Positions 27,894 to 36,081 of a DNA stretch of 64,000 nt are shown here, piece after piece. The notes beneath the pieces were generated by a model, which had not been told where the DNA came from, made no database searches, and worked only from the letters and a program-made list of their open reading frames with translations. A program made the position numbers and the translations under genes. The stretch's first letter is position 1, and each line of letters begins with the position of its first letter. The stretch is from DATGKG01 sp963783145 (lineage in GTDB: Bacteria; Desulfobacterota; Binatia; Binatales; Binataceae): NCBI GenBank assembly GCA_963783145.1, contig CAWAMM010000007.1, forward strand, positions 682,001 to 746,000. The letters run 5' to 3'.

Positions 27894-28218
27894 CGACCTT
27901 CCTCGCCGACATTTTTCTCACTTAAACTAGATACCGCCACGGCGATCAAGCTTTTTCATCGTTAACTCGGAGTGCAAGTTGTGAGTTGAGGAAGGGAACG
28001 CAGGTGCGTCGGTTTGGCCGCCGAGTAGATGGCCGCGAGTAGTTTGCGCATGGCGGCGCAGAGCGTGACCCTGGTTCATCGCGCTGGATCAATGTGTCGG
28101 AGGCGCTTCGCGCGACGAGGAATTCAACGGGTCGTTCCCGAACGACCCCTACGGGAAAGATCTCACGCATCCGCTCGCAGTGTGCGTCCCTCCGCTGACC
28201 CGCGTCTCACGTTGGATA
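27894..28218. other. Non-coding stretch with repeat copy B
   Basis: No supported gene. 28102-28150 is the inverted copy of 27412-27459. Inside it, GGGTCGTT-CCCG-AACGACCC (28130-28149) forms a perfect 8-base hairpin. The rest shows no protein-like reading frame. It lies directly before the crotonase 3'-end fragment. Confidence 0.5.
28102..28150 (-). repeat. Inverted repeat copy B (partner at 27412-27459)
   Basis: The reverse complement reads AGGGGTCGTTCGGGAACGAC, then CCGTTGAATT and CCTCGTCGCGCG, matching copy A with two single-base gaps. This copy keeps the better internal palindrome (GGGTCGTT/AACGACCC), so it is probably the less decayed one. Confidence 0.6.
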
Positions 28219-28308
28219 GAATCGCTCGCGCAGAGTTCGCTATTTCAGGCGGAGGATTTTCGCGAAGGCGCCGCGGCGCTGGTGCAGCGGCGCGATCCGA
28301 AGTTCAAA
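28219..28308 (+). pseudogene. 3'-end fragment of an enoyl-CoA hydratase gene
   Basis: The 90 bases match 25719-25808, the 3' end of the crotonase at 24987-25817, at 82 of 90 positions without gaps. Of the 30 codons only one differs in amino acid (Thr to Ala in LFQTEDFREG); the other changes are silent. The fragment therefore came from a functional paralogue and was not copied recently from the neighbour. No start, active site or crotonase fold remains. Confidence 0.8.
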
Positions 28309-28493
28309 GAGAGCCCGCCGGCCCGAAGCCGGAAACGCTCCAAATCGAGTGAGATTGGAAGGACGCCATCAAGCGAGCGCTGACAGAGAAACGTCCGTAG
28401 TAGGATGGCCTAGCCCAAAACCAAAGAAGTAGGCACGAAAAGAGGCTGAATCAGGTCGGGGCACAGCTTCTTCAAATTGGAACACGATCGCGA

Positions 28494-29474
28494 CTATGCG
28501 ACTTCTCTATGGCCGAGGAATACGTTCGCGTTTATTAACTCGTCCGTTCCTTCGACGGTTGTATCAAACAATCGCCGGAAGTCGTCCTTACCGAGAATGC
28601 TTTCGCACCGCGCGAACGTATCTCTCTTTTGGGCCTCGAATTTAGAGAGAAATACGTCTGGTGTAATCTCTCCCGCCTCAGCCTCGCCCACCAAAACAAT
28701 GCGGTTTATTTGGAGATTGTGTTGCAGACGAGCAACAGAGCTGAGTTTTTCGGGACTATATGTTGCGCCAAGTTTTTCGGCGTACAGCTTCCATAAAAGT
28801 TCGTCGGCGCTTAACAGATCCTCCGCATTTTCCTCGGTCGCTTGTTTCGGATCGATTTTGCGAAGCTCGTCGATGAAAGTCGAAAGCTGGGCTTTTTGTG
28901 AGGATGTAAGCATATCAGGTCCTCCTTGTGTCGGGGAGCGGGGCCCAGATGGTAAACATAATTGTATGCATTTCTTCTCCTCCTGCAAACGCTTCTTATT
29001 ACCCCGCCCGTATTCTCCGTACAGGGCGATCGACGCTCCGTAACCACGAGCTTTTGCAACGGTTATACCAGTGTATTTTAGAATGCGGTTTGCGGCCTGA
29101 TGGCACACGCCGTCAAACGCATAGCGCAATCCGGCATATATGGGCGCTGGTCTGTACGCGGGGTCGATCGGTTTCGACAAGCAGTCCGCGAGGGCGGAAT
29201 TGCCATCCGCCGAGTTCAAGCGAGAAGTACTTCCCCTATCACGACCAAAACAGCCCCAGTTGTAACCATCATCGCTTTCGACGTAAACGTGGTCTAGTTG
29301 TCCGCGAAGAGCGGTTGGAACGTAGGGATTAGGATTCCCGCTGCCCGCCGCGAGCGATGGAATAATCCCAGCCCCCAACGCGTATGCGGTTAAAAGCGCC
29401 AAATCAGCGAAATTCTCCCGCAAGCCCGATGTCTTATAAGTATTGAGGTGCCACCGTAACGTAAAAACGAACAC
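28494..29474 (-). CDS. Protein of unknown function, lower GC, with a strong internal start
   Basis: Up to 326 codons from a GTG at 29474 that lacks a ribosome site. I do not recognise the family. The N-terminal part has a hydrophobic segment (LALLTAYALGAGIIPSLAAG) that may be a signal peptide, then HVYVESDDGYNWGCFGRD, AFDGVCHQAANRIL and GYGASIALYGEYGRG, which look conserved and Cys/His-containing. An internal ATG at 28913 has AAGGAGG 7 bases upstream and would give a separate helical product of 139 residues (from MLTSSQKAQLSTFIDELRK). The DNA is clearly less GC-rich than its neighbours, which suggests transfer. It lies inside the segment bounded by crotonase 3'-end repeats. Confidence 0.55.
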   Translation of the reverse strand: MFVFTLRWHLNTYKTSGLRENFADLALLTAYALGAGIIPSLAAGSGNPNPYVPTALRGQLDHVYVESDDGYNWGCFGRDRGSTSRLNSADGNSALADCLSKPIDPAYRPAPIYAGLRYAFDGVCHQAANRILKYTGITVAKARGYGASIALYGEYGRGNKKRLQEEKKCIQLCLPSGPRSPTQGGPDMLTSSQKAQLSTFIDELRKIDPKQATEENAEDLLSADELLWKLYAEKLGATYSPEKLSSVARLQHNLQINRIVLVGEAEAGEITPDVFLSKFEAQKRDTFARCESILGKDDFRRLFDTTVEGTDELINANVFLGHREVA

Positions 29475-29986
29475 TTATCGCAAGCGAGAGCAACAATTAA
29501 TTTATTAGCGCTTTAATGAACAATAAGGCCCCATCTATCCGCAACGCGACCTCTAATCGGCAAACTGCGTCAAGCACATACCCCCCATCAGGTGAGGGCG
29601 CGGTTAAGGAGGTCGGTAGCACGTGCTCCTACTCGAACTCGTCGGCGATCTCGGGGAACTCCGCGCTATGCAGTTGCCATTGATCGGGTCGCTTCGTTGA
29701 AGACGCAAACACCGTGGCCCGCAATCGCACGAGCGCGCAATTCCCTCGCCTCTCGCTGACCGTCTGCGTAGTGCATTTTGTGAACACATGTCCATTGGCT
29801 GATGTCCGCGGCTAATAATGGCACCGGCCAGAATCGGATATAAGGATGAACTTTTTCAGCCATCAGTTTTCTCACGGAGAGTAGGGTTTTCCGCACCAAA
29901 ACGTCGCTCCACTGAATTAATAGTCAGTTCAGGTGCGGCCTGTCACATCCCATGTTGTTGATCCAGTTGCGGGGTCAATACCGCGT
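29475..29986. other. AT-richer non-coding stretch with a possible decayed small gene
   Basis: 512 bases without a secure gene. On the minus strand 29866-29666 reads MAEKVHPYIRFWPVPLLAAD and continues in a protein-like way to a stop, but it has no recognisable ribosome site and no family I can name; it may be a gene remnant. The stretch is less GC-rich than the chromosome average here and ends at the repeat of the crotonase 3' junction (29986-30035). Confidence 0.35.
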
Positions 29987-30035
29987 TCAAAGGGCGCTGA
30001 GCCGGAGCTCGAACGATGCCTCGAAGCGTGCGCCA
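29986..30035 (+). repeat. Direct repeat of the crotonase/epimerase junction
   Basis: TTCAAAGGGCGCTGAGCC and the following bases match 25803-25852 in the same orientation, 41 of 50 positions. Here the sequence forms the 3' end of the intact epimerase-like gene, while its plus strand still reads Phe-Lys-Gly-Arg-stop like the crotonase end. The two copies bound a segment of about 4.2 kb. Confidence 0.6.
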
Positions 30036-30919
30036 GGCAGCAACTCCAGCATCCCGGCATCGATGCCCCGGGCGGCGAGATTGAATGCATCCGGGCCGCA
30101 GGTGTAGGGCTCCAGCGCGACGACGTCTGGCGAGGGCGGTGCGTATACCACCAGAGTGCGAAAAATCGGCGCCGCCCGCAGCTCCAGCGCCATCTTGAGT
30201 CGCGGATCGATGAGCCGCGCGGCGCGCTCATCGCGTTTCGGGTCGAGGCTGTACGCATCATCGTAAGTGCCGCTGCCGAGCGTCACCGGATTGCGCAAAT
30301 CGAATTTTCCCGCCGGCGTTTGCCGCGTATCGCCGCCGGGTAACAAGCGCGCGTCGAGTTGCCAATGACGATCGATGTCGCCCTGGATCTGCATCGCCGC
30401 GCGGGTGCCGCGCGGATCAAGCGGCGCATGAAAATACGGATGCGCTCCGAGACCGAATGGCATCGGTCCATTCCCGACATTTTCCAATGCGGCGTGAAAG
30501 CGCAGTCCGTTGCCGATTTCATAATCGAGCTCGAGCACAAACTGGAATGGCCACAGCTTCGTCAAGTCGCCATCGGTGCGCGAATCCAGCCGCGCGGCCA
30601 CGAAGTACGGTCCCCGGCGCGTGATTTTGAAAACCCGATTATAGATGAGTCCGTGAATCGCGCAGTTGTGCGTGGGATCGTTGATCGGCAGTTGGATTTC
30701 GCGCCCGCGATAGCTGAAGCGACCATCGGCGATGCGCCCCGGCCATGGAAAGAGGATCGGGATGCCGGAGCGAAACGGATGCGCCTTCCAGTCCGCCTCG
30801 GGATCTTGCGGACCGGCAACGATATCGAGCGCGCCGACCCGATAACTTCGGCATTGAAATCCCGCCGCGGGAGCGATGACCGCGCGCTCCGCCTGCGCTT
30901 CGATGGTTACGAATTCCAC
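29987..30919 (-). CDS. Aldose-1-epimerase-like (galactose mutarotase fold) protein
   Basis: 310 residues from GTG 30919, which has GAGGG 8 bases upstream; ATGs at 30955 and 30964 are alternatives without a ribosome site. Motifs of the galactose mutarotase superfamily: SGIPILFPWPGRIADGRF, NCAIHGLIYNRVF and GLGAHPYFHAP with the two catalytic His, and VVALEPYTCGPDAF with the Glu base. Substrate may be a free aldose or a hexose phosphate. The last 17 codons recur as a remnant beside the crotonase gene at 25.8 kb, so the two genes were once tail to tail. Confidence 0.88.
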   Translation of the reverse strand: MEFVTIEAQAERAVIAPAAGFQCRSYRVGALDIVAGPQDPEADWKAHPFRSGIPILFPWPGRIADGRFSYRGREIQLPINDPTHNCAIHGLIYNRVFKITRRGPYFVAARLDSRTDGDLTKLWPFQFVLELDYEIGNGLRFHAALENVGNGPMPFGLGAHPYFHAPLDPRGTRAAMQIQGDIDRHWQLDARLLPGGDTRQTPAGKFDLRNPVTLGSGTYDDAYSLDPKRDERAARLIDPRLKMALELRAAPIFRTLVVYAPPSPDVVALEPYTCGPDAFNLAARGIDAGMLELLPGARFEASFELRLSAL

Positions 30920-31129
30920 AAAAAATTCCCTCGCGCGTAAACGATCGTACCGCATCGCGATCACGTGACGCGAGGGTTGGATTAATAACTATGTTGAGCA
31001 GGGAAAGTGCGGGACTCTGGAGAAGAGCCTGGATGCTCCGGCGCGGCTGATGAGCGCCGAGCGAGCTCGGTGCGTTTCGGCAGCGGGCGCGTCGGTTCGC
31101 GCCTGGATGCCGTCGCGATCGGAACGGAA

Positions 31130-31405
31130 CTAGCCGCGATCGCTCGCGCGATTGTTGCTGCGCGCCTGCGCTTCGTTGACGCGGATCGGACGCCCCTTGA
31201 TATCGCGTCCGTTCAACTTCTTGATGGCCGCGTCAGCGGCTTCATCGGAGGCCATTTCCACAAAGCCGAAGCCGCGCGAGCGGTTGGTCGCACGATCCAT
31301 GATGACCTGCGAACTGTCGACCTTGCCGGCCTCCGAGAACGCATCCTGCAGATCCTGATCCGTGACCGTCCAAGCCAGATTACCAACGTACAGTCGTCGA
31401 CCCAT
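31130..31405 (-). CDS. Small RRM-type RNA-binding protein
   Basis: 91 residues, a single RNA recognition motif: RNP2 is RLYVGNLAW near residue 3 and RNP1 is RSRGFGFVEM near 42, followed by a short basic tail with NNRASDRG. Similar bacterial proteins bind single-stranded RNA and are often cold-induced. ATG 31405 has GGGAG 7 bases upstream. A TATAAA box about 145 bases upstream on the minus strand (near 31548) would give a long 5' leader, as cold-shock genes often have; this is inference. Confidence 0.9.
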   Translation of the reverse strand: MGRRLYVGNLAWTVTDQDLQDAFSEAGKVDSSQVIMDRATNRSRGFGFVEMASDEAADAAIKKLNGRDIKGRPIRVNEAQARSNNRASDRG

Positions 31406-32017
31406 TACTGTCTCCCGTCGCACAACGCAGACCTTTGCCTCATGCGGAGGTCCCGCATCGTGATCGATAATTGCCCAAAACGACTCGAGGCAATCAAACA
31501 AGAAAGGAGGCTGGTGGCGTGCATCTGTTAACTACGTTGCGCATTTTTATACCATCGCGCCATTTGCAAGCATAGTGGCATCTAGCCTGCGAATGACTAT
31601 TGGAGGTGGTTACACCGCAGGCTTCGACATGGCGTCGGACTTGGGTGTCGCTGAGACTCAGTAAGAATCAGATGGAAGATTATAACCTAAGAAAAGAGGC
31701 CATGAATCGTCATTGTTATCGCGGATTGCTCGGCTCCAGGTGGCTCTGGAAAGCATCAGTTGCCGCTATGAGATGGATTCCTCCTCCAAGCAGGAGCCGC
31801 ATCATCAGAACTGGAGCTTGGAAGGGTAATTTTTTACCTCGGGAACCATCCTCGGTGAGGCGGGTTCAATAGCCATTCAACGATAGTCAGTCGCAGCAGT
31901 CGGTAAATTCCATTAGGGAGATTGTTACTAACTAAAATGTAGCTCCGCGAAACTTAATGATTCTAGTTTCGTCATACTCTGGAGATGATTAATTTGTAGC
32001 GAGGAGAGCCATCCAGG
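31406..32017. other. AT-richer spacer between the RRM gene and a coiled-coil gene
   Basis: 612 bases. The first 150 bases probably hold the leader and promoter of the minus-strand RRM gene. The remainder has a possible small frame at 31600-31872, rejected for composition and for lack of any family pattern. GGAACC and GGTTC blocks around 31848-31868 can form a weak hairpin after a T-run. I see no RNA gene of a known family. Confidence 0.4.
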
Positions 32018-32398
32018 ATGCCACGCAAACGCGGTGCAAGCGTCACCTCCGCCTTTCGCCAGGTTCAACAGCAGGCGCGGGCGCTGATGGTGAATCTTCG
32101 CAAGGAGATTCGCACCCGGGAAACCGAGCTGCGTCGGCTTAAGGAAGAGGAATCGCGCCTTAGCATGCTTATTGGAGGGAAGGCATCATTGGCGACGAGG
32201 ACTATTTCGACGCGTGGTGGCCGCATCGATTGGCGTATAGTACTGGATCAACTACCGAAGCAGTTCAAGGCCGCTGACATCCATCTGGTGCGAGGCCTCG
32301 AGAGCAAGCGTCCCTCCGAAGTGTTTGCCGCTATCACGCGATGGATCCAGACGGGGTTGGCGCGGCGCAAAGCGCGCGGGCTCTACGAGAAGGTCTAA
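32018..32398 (+). CDS. Small coiled-coil protein with a helical C-terminal domain, unknown function
   Basis: 126 residues, highly basic N-terminus (MPRKRG). Residues about 15-50 form a predicted coiled coil (RKEIRTRETELRRLKEEES), residues 52-68 are a flexible Ser/Thr/Arg linker, and from about 70 there is a helical region DWRIVLDQLPKQFKAADI followed by RPSEVFAAITRWIQTG, which resembles a small winged-helix or HTH unit. A DNA-binding or nucleoid role is possible but unproven. GGAGAG lies upstream of the ATG. mtnA follows after 45 bases on the same strand. Confidence 0.6.
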   Translation: MPRKRGASVTSAFRQVQQQARALMVNLRKEIRTRETELRRLKEEESRLSMLIGGKASLATRTISTRGGRIDWRIVLDQLPKQFKAADIHLVRGLESKRPSEVFAAITRWIQTGLARRKARGLYEKV

Positions 32399-32443
32399 CT
32401 TGCTAACCGGCTGTCTCTGTAACACTCGATCGGAAAGATAATC

Positions 32444-33478
32444 GTGGCAATCAAGACTATCGAATGGCGCGATGACAGCGTTCGCATGATCGATCAGCGC
32501 CTGCTTCCCGCGCACGAAACGATTCGTACCTATAAAGACTACCGCGGCGTCGCCGAGGCGATCCGCACCATGGTGATTCGCGGCGCGCCCGCCATCGGGG
32601 TCGCCGCCGCGATGGGTGTCGCGCTGGGTCTTCGCGGCTATGCCGGTGCGCGAGCGCGGGCCCGGTTCGACGTCGTTGCGAAGGCGCTCAAAGCGACGCG
32701 CCCGACCGCGGTAAACCTCGCATGGGCGGTTGATCGGATGGGCCGCGTGCTCGAGGCGAATCTAGCGCTCGATGCGCCGAAGTTGTTCCGCTGCATGCGC
32801 GCCGAAGCCATCGCCGTTTACAAAGAAGACCTCGCGGTGAATCGCGCGATGGGACGGTTCGGCGCCGAGTTGCTGGCGCAATCGAGCACCGTGCTGACCC
32901 ATTGCAACGCCGGCGCTCTCGCCACTGCGGGATATGGTACTGCATTAGGCGTCGTGCGTGCCGCAAAGGAAGCAGGCAAGCAGATCGCGGTCTTCGCCGA
33001 TGAGACGCGCCCGTTCCTGCAGGGTTCGCGGTTGACGGCCTGGGAACTACACAAAGACAAAATTCCCGTCACCGTGATCGCCGACAACATGGCGGCTACG
33101 GTGCTCCGCAAGGGCAGTATCGATTGTGTCATCGTCGGGACCGATCGCACCGCTGCCAATGGCGACGTCGCGAATAAGATCGGCACCTATCCACTCGCAG
33201 TCATGGCGCGCCGCCACAATGTTCCCTTCTATGTCGCGGCACCCCTCTCTTCGATCGATCTCGACTGCGCCAGCGGTGACGATATTCCCATCGAAGAGCG
33301 TTCCGGACTGGAACTCACCGAATTCAAAGGCAAGCAGATCACGCCGAAAGGCATCGCGACATTCAACCCGGCCTTCGACGTCACACCGCATGATCTGGTG
33401 ACCGCAATCATAACCGAACGCGGCGTTGCGTATCCGCCATACACTGAAAGCCTGAAAAAACTGAAGGAGCACGCCTGA
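32444..33478 (+). CDS. mtnA: S-methyl-5-thioribose-1-phosphate isomerase
   Basis: 344 residues, normal length. The catalytic Cys154 lies in VLTHCNAGALATAGYGTALG and the catalytic Asp234 in VGTDRTAANGDVANKIGTYP; their spacing of 80 equals that of the B. subtilis enzyme. RGAPAIGVAAAMG near residue 46 binds the phosphate. It converts methylthioribose-1-phosphate to methylthioribulose-1-phosphate in the methionine salvage pathway. The start is GTG with GGAAAG upstream. No other salvage gene is in the window. The stop codon lies in the loop of a terminator-like hairpin. Confidence 0.95.
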   Translation: MAIKTIEWRDDSVRMIDQRLLPAHETIRTYKDYRGVAEAIRTMVIRGAPAIGVAAAMGVALGLRGYAGARARARFDVVAKALKATRPTAVNLAWAVDRMGRVLEANLALDAPKLFRCMRAEAIAVYKEDLAVNRAMGRFGAELLAQSSTVLTHCNAGALATAGYGTALGVVRAAKEAGKQIAVFADETRPFLQGSRLTAWELHKDKIPVTVIADNMAATVLRKGSIDCVIVGTDRTAANGDVANKIGTYPLAVMARRHNVPFYVAAPLSSIDLDCASGDDIPIEERSGLELTEFKGKQITPKGIATFNPAFDVTPHDLVTAIITERGVAYPPYTESLKKLKEHA

Positions 33479-33495
33479 CGACGCGCTCCTTCTTT
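33463..33495 (+). terminator. Hairpin spanning the mtnA stop codon
   Basis: GAAGGAGC (33463-33470) pairs exactly with GCTCCTTC (33485-33492), followed by TTTAG. The stem begins inside the last codons of mtnA. The short T-run makes it a weak to moderate terminator. Confidence 0.5.
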
Positions 33496-33531
33496 AGTCA
33501 TTGCATTAGTCAGTCGATGACTATTGCGTAG

Positions 33532-34545
33532 CTACTCCTGCAAATGATCGAGATACTCGGCGAGGCCGTAGCCGATCTTGTCCCCCCATCGCCATTCAGT
33601 CATTCCTTCCGCGATGCGAGTGACTATTCCCGCGCGACGATTGCGCAGTGGAATCATCGACTGAACTTTCCCGGTAATGACTATCGGTGCTCCGCCATCG
33701 GAGGTCGCGCAGGTCACCTTGATGCGATCGTGAAGCTGCTGCTCACCGGCGAACTCGGTCTCGAGGTCGACCTTGCTGATGTTCACCGTCGGCTGTCCTT
33801 TGCGCACCATGAAGCCGCCCGGATGCTCGCTGCCGTCGCGGTTTACCGTGATCGATGCCATCCCGCCGGTTCCCTCATCGAAGTTCATCGTGAGCCATCG
33901 ATAGAACTTGGGCGCCTGCCAGTAGCGCGGACCCCAGCTATGGTCGCGCAGCCCGAGGCCATCGAATTTGAAATCATGTGCGGTGCCTTCGATCTTCAGC
34001 GTACCGGTCGCATGACCCAGCTGCTCGAGGTGCCCCTTGGCAAATTGCTGTGTCGCATCACCCGATGCCATGAGGCTTTCCCATCCACTCGCAGTCTTCT
34101 CGCGGAGCTCGCCGCCCCATCCGGGCGCGGTGCCGCGATAATCGAGGCGCAGCTCGCACGCCGCATAAGGATTGTTCTTGAAGGCGACGGTCGGCTCCGC
34201 CATCTCGAGCGGATTCTTCAGCATGCAGAGCTTGCCCTGGTAGCTCACGCGATGATGCTCGAAGGGCTTAACCACTTCGAACTTCAATCCACCTGCGTTG
34301 TGAGCATCGTTGTTGCCGATCTCCGGCCGCTTGAACATGAAGCCGACGCTATGGTCCGGCAGATAGACGCATACCGTCATTTCGGCGTTGCCCTCGTTGG
34401 GACGATTGCCCATCCGGACGAAGCCGCCGACGCGATTGCTGCGATCGTAAAAGTTGTAGTAGGCGCTCTCGTTGAAGTTCGATTCCCCGCTGTTGTCGTG
34501 CATCAGGTCATCGGTTTCGAGGAGCACCACTTTGCGCTCGGACAT
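33532..34545 (-). CDS. CrtC/AttH lipocalin-like (DUF7064/7065-type) protein
   Basis: 337 residues from ATG 34545 with AGGAG upstream; a frame extension to 34596 is not supported. The sequence shows two lipocalin-like beta regions, an SAYYNFYDRSNRVGGFVRMG start and the signature GLGLRDHSWGPRYWQ near residue 205, with GGFMVRKG following. Proteins of this group resemble hydroxyneurosporene synthase and AttH, and occur near acyl-CoA and terpenoid genes; a hydrophobic ligand is likely. The reaction, if any, is unknown. Monocistronic. Confidence 0.75.
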   Translation of the reverse strand: MSERKVVLLETDDLMHDNSGESNFNESAYYNFYDRSNRVGGFVRMGNRPNEGNAEMTVCVYLPDHSVGFMFKRPEIGNNDAHNAGGLKFEVVKPFEHHRVSYQGKLCMLKNPLEMAEPTVAFKNNPYAACELRLDYRGTAPGWGGELREKTASGWESLMASGDATQQFAKGHLEQLGHATGTLKIEGTAHDFKFDGLGLRDHSWGPRYWQAPKFYRWLTMNFDEGTGGMASITVNRDGSEHPGGFMVRKGQPTVNISKVDLETEFAGEQQLHDRIKVTCATSDGGAPIVITGKVQSMIPLRNRRAGIVTRIAEGMTEWRWGDKIGYGLAEYLDHLQE

Positions 34546-34824
34546 AATCTCAGATCTCCTATTGATATCGATCTGACTTCTATCGCTCCCCACCACCGCG
34601 GTCCATCGGACGAAAGCCGATTAGGATTCGTAGCGGCCGGTTCGCGGACCACCACTGCCGAGTCCGCGCAATCTTCCCGTGCCACGGTCCCACGAAACGC
34701 GGTAGACTAGACGCGTCGTTGTGGAATCAGGACGAAGACTTCACGTCTCACGTGAAGCGGGTTAGCGATGCAAACAGGGGACACCATCGCGAAGCACGAT
34801 CGACCGTTCAAAGGGGATCACGTC

Positions 34825-35313
34825 ATGCAAGAAATAAGTAAATGCCTTTTGCGGTATGCTGATGCCAAGTGCCATTTGTGGAACGCTTACTTCGTCGACA
34901 GAATGGGCAGTCTTTCTGAATGTGAGCCGCTCGACAGTTTCGAGGCAATCGACCGAAGACTATTCTTCAGTCTGGTGTGCGTTCCTCTTGGGATCAAATA
35001 TGACTATTCGTGGGCCGCGGATTGTATAAATCAGATCGTCATGAGGCCAACGACGAGCTCCATAATTCCCCTCTTAATCGGCCAGAAAGAGGGCGGCAAC
35101 ACTTCGTGGGAGGAAGAAAAAGCGTTCCCGATTGCGGGGTTGTCCTTCGCGTTCATAGAGTTCTTTCAGTGGGACCAGTATGGCTACCTGTACCTACCGA
35201 AAGTCCGCTGCAAGATAATTGCGTCTGACGCTCGTCCCGAATTTATCGGTCGAGAGGCATTGCTCGAGCGACAGCATGTTGGGTTTTTTCTCGCGGAGAA
35301 AGGAAGAGAATAG
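34825..35313 (+). CDS. Orphan protein of unknown function, AT-richer
   Basis: 162 residues from ATG 34825, preceded by AAGGGG at 8 bases; an in-frame ATG at 34768 is less likely. No family recognised. It is soluble by appearance, with MQEISKCLLRYADAKCHLWN at the start and FIEFFQWDQYGYLYLPKVRC in the second half. Base composition is less GC-rich than in neighbours and it sits beside a toxin/antitoxin pair, so it probably arrived by transfer. Immunity-protein or phage origin is possible but not shown. Confidence 0.6.
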   Translation: MQEISKCLLRYADAKCHLWNAYFVDRMGSLSECEPLDSFEAIDRRLFFSLVCVPLGIKYDYSWAADCINQIVMRPTTSSIIPLLIGQKEGGNTSWEEEKAFPIAGLSFAFIEFFQWDQYGYLYLPKVRCKIIASDARPEFIGREALLERQHVGFFLAEKGRE

Positions 35314-35362
35314 GTCAAGTCGATGTGGCCGCCGATTGTTCCGCATGTTCGTGCCAAGCATT

Positions 35363-35677
35363 TCAGGCGGCTTGGGCCCTGCGGCGGCGGCTGACGCGAG
35401 CGAGTCGCAATTCTACTCGCATTCCAGCTCGGGCGAGCATACTCACCAACGTATCGATGCTGAATAGGTCGATCTTCCCCCGAATGAGATCGCTCACCCT
35501 TGGCTGGGTTACGCCGAAAAGTTTTGCCGCGGCGCTTTGCGTCAGTTTGCGCGCCTTGATAACGCGCCCAACCTCCACCATAAGCTCCGCGCGGAGGCGC
35601 AGACTTTCCGCTTCTTTCGAGCTAAACCCCAAGTCGCGGAAAACACTACCGCTCGACTTTTCAATTTTTAAAGGCAT
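35363..35677 (-). CDS. XRE-family antitoxin (HigA-like)
   Basis: 104 residues from ATG 35677 with GAGG just upstream. A helix-turn-helix lies at about 45-85: LTQSAAAKLFGVTQPRVSDL, followed by IDTLVSMLARAGMRVEL. This is the HTH subgroup that accompanies Gp49-like toxins. It should bind the toxin and the operon promoter. The toxin gene ends 16 bases upstream on the same strand. Confidence 0.87.
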   Translation of the reverse strand: MPLKIEKSSGSVFRDLGFSSKEAESLRLRAELMVEVGRVIKARKLTQSAAAKLFGVTQPRVSDLIRGKIDLFSIDTLVSMLARAGMRVELRLARVSRRRRAQAA

Positions 35678-35693
35678 ACCTCTTTCCCGTTTC

Positions 35694-36026
35694 TTAAGTT
35701 GCACGCCGTCGCTGGAGCAGCTCGTGCAGTCGCATTCTAGCTGCTTGCAAATCATGTCTGCTGGTCTTTTGACTCTTCTTCTCGAAAGCGTGCAGTACGT
35801 ACACTGACTCTTCAAACCTGGCGACGTAAAGGATCCGATACTCCAATTCCGTGCGAACCCTGATCTCTCGCACGCCTGGGCCTATCGATGACATCGGTTT
35901 CCAGTCGGAGGGCGATAAACCCCTCTGGACAAGATGAAGTTCGTATCCCGCGCGTTGCCGAGCGCCGGCTGGAAATCGCCGAACGGCACTACGAGAACTT
36001 CCGAGCCACGACAAAGGCCTGAGCAT
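35694..36026 (-). CDS. Gp49-like toxin of the RelE/HigB superfamily
   Basis: 110 residues. Family pattern: LSWLGSSRSAVRRFP at the start, AGYELHLVQRGLSPSDWKPM, GPGVREIRVRTELEYRILYV and VYVLHAFEKKSQKTSRHD. These residues define the phage-derived Gp49-like branch of RelE toxins, ribosome-dependent or free mRNA interferases. Toxin-first order with the XRE antitoxin matches higBA and differs from relBE. TATACT within the AT-rich stretch at 36036-36060 may be the -10 box. Confidence 0.87.
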   Translation of the reverse strand: MLRPLSWLGSSRSAVRRFPAGARQRAGYELHLVQRGLSPSDWKPMSSIGPGVREIRVRTELEYRILYVARFEESVYVLHAFEKKSQKTSRHDLQAARMRLHELLQRRRAT

Positions 36027-36081
36027 CCGCGCCCGAGAGTATATAAGCTTTTGTATATCGAGTCGAACTCAGCGCGACTTG

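Noticed and set aside
25803..30035. Prophage or integrative element in the segment
   Set aside because: No integrase, phage structural gene or tRNA attachment site is visible; only the flanking repeats of a gene end support insertion.
31600..31872. A 90-codon frame upstream of the coiled-coil gene
   Set aside because: Composition is Trp/Arg-rich and random-looking, there is no clear ribosome site and no family pattern.
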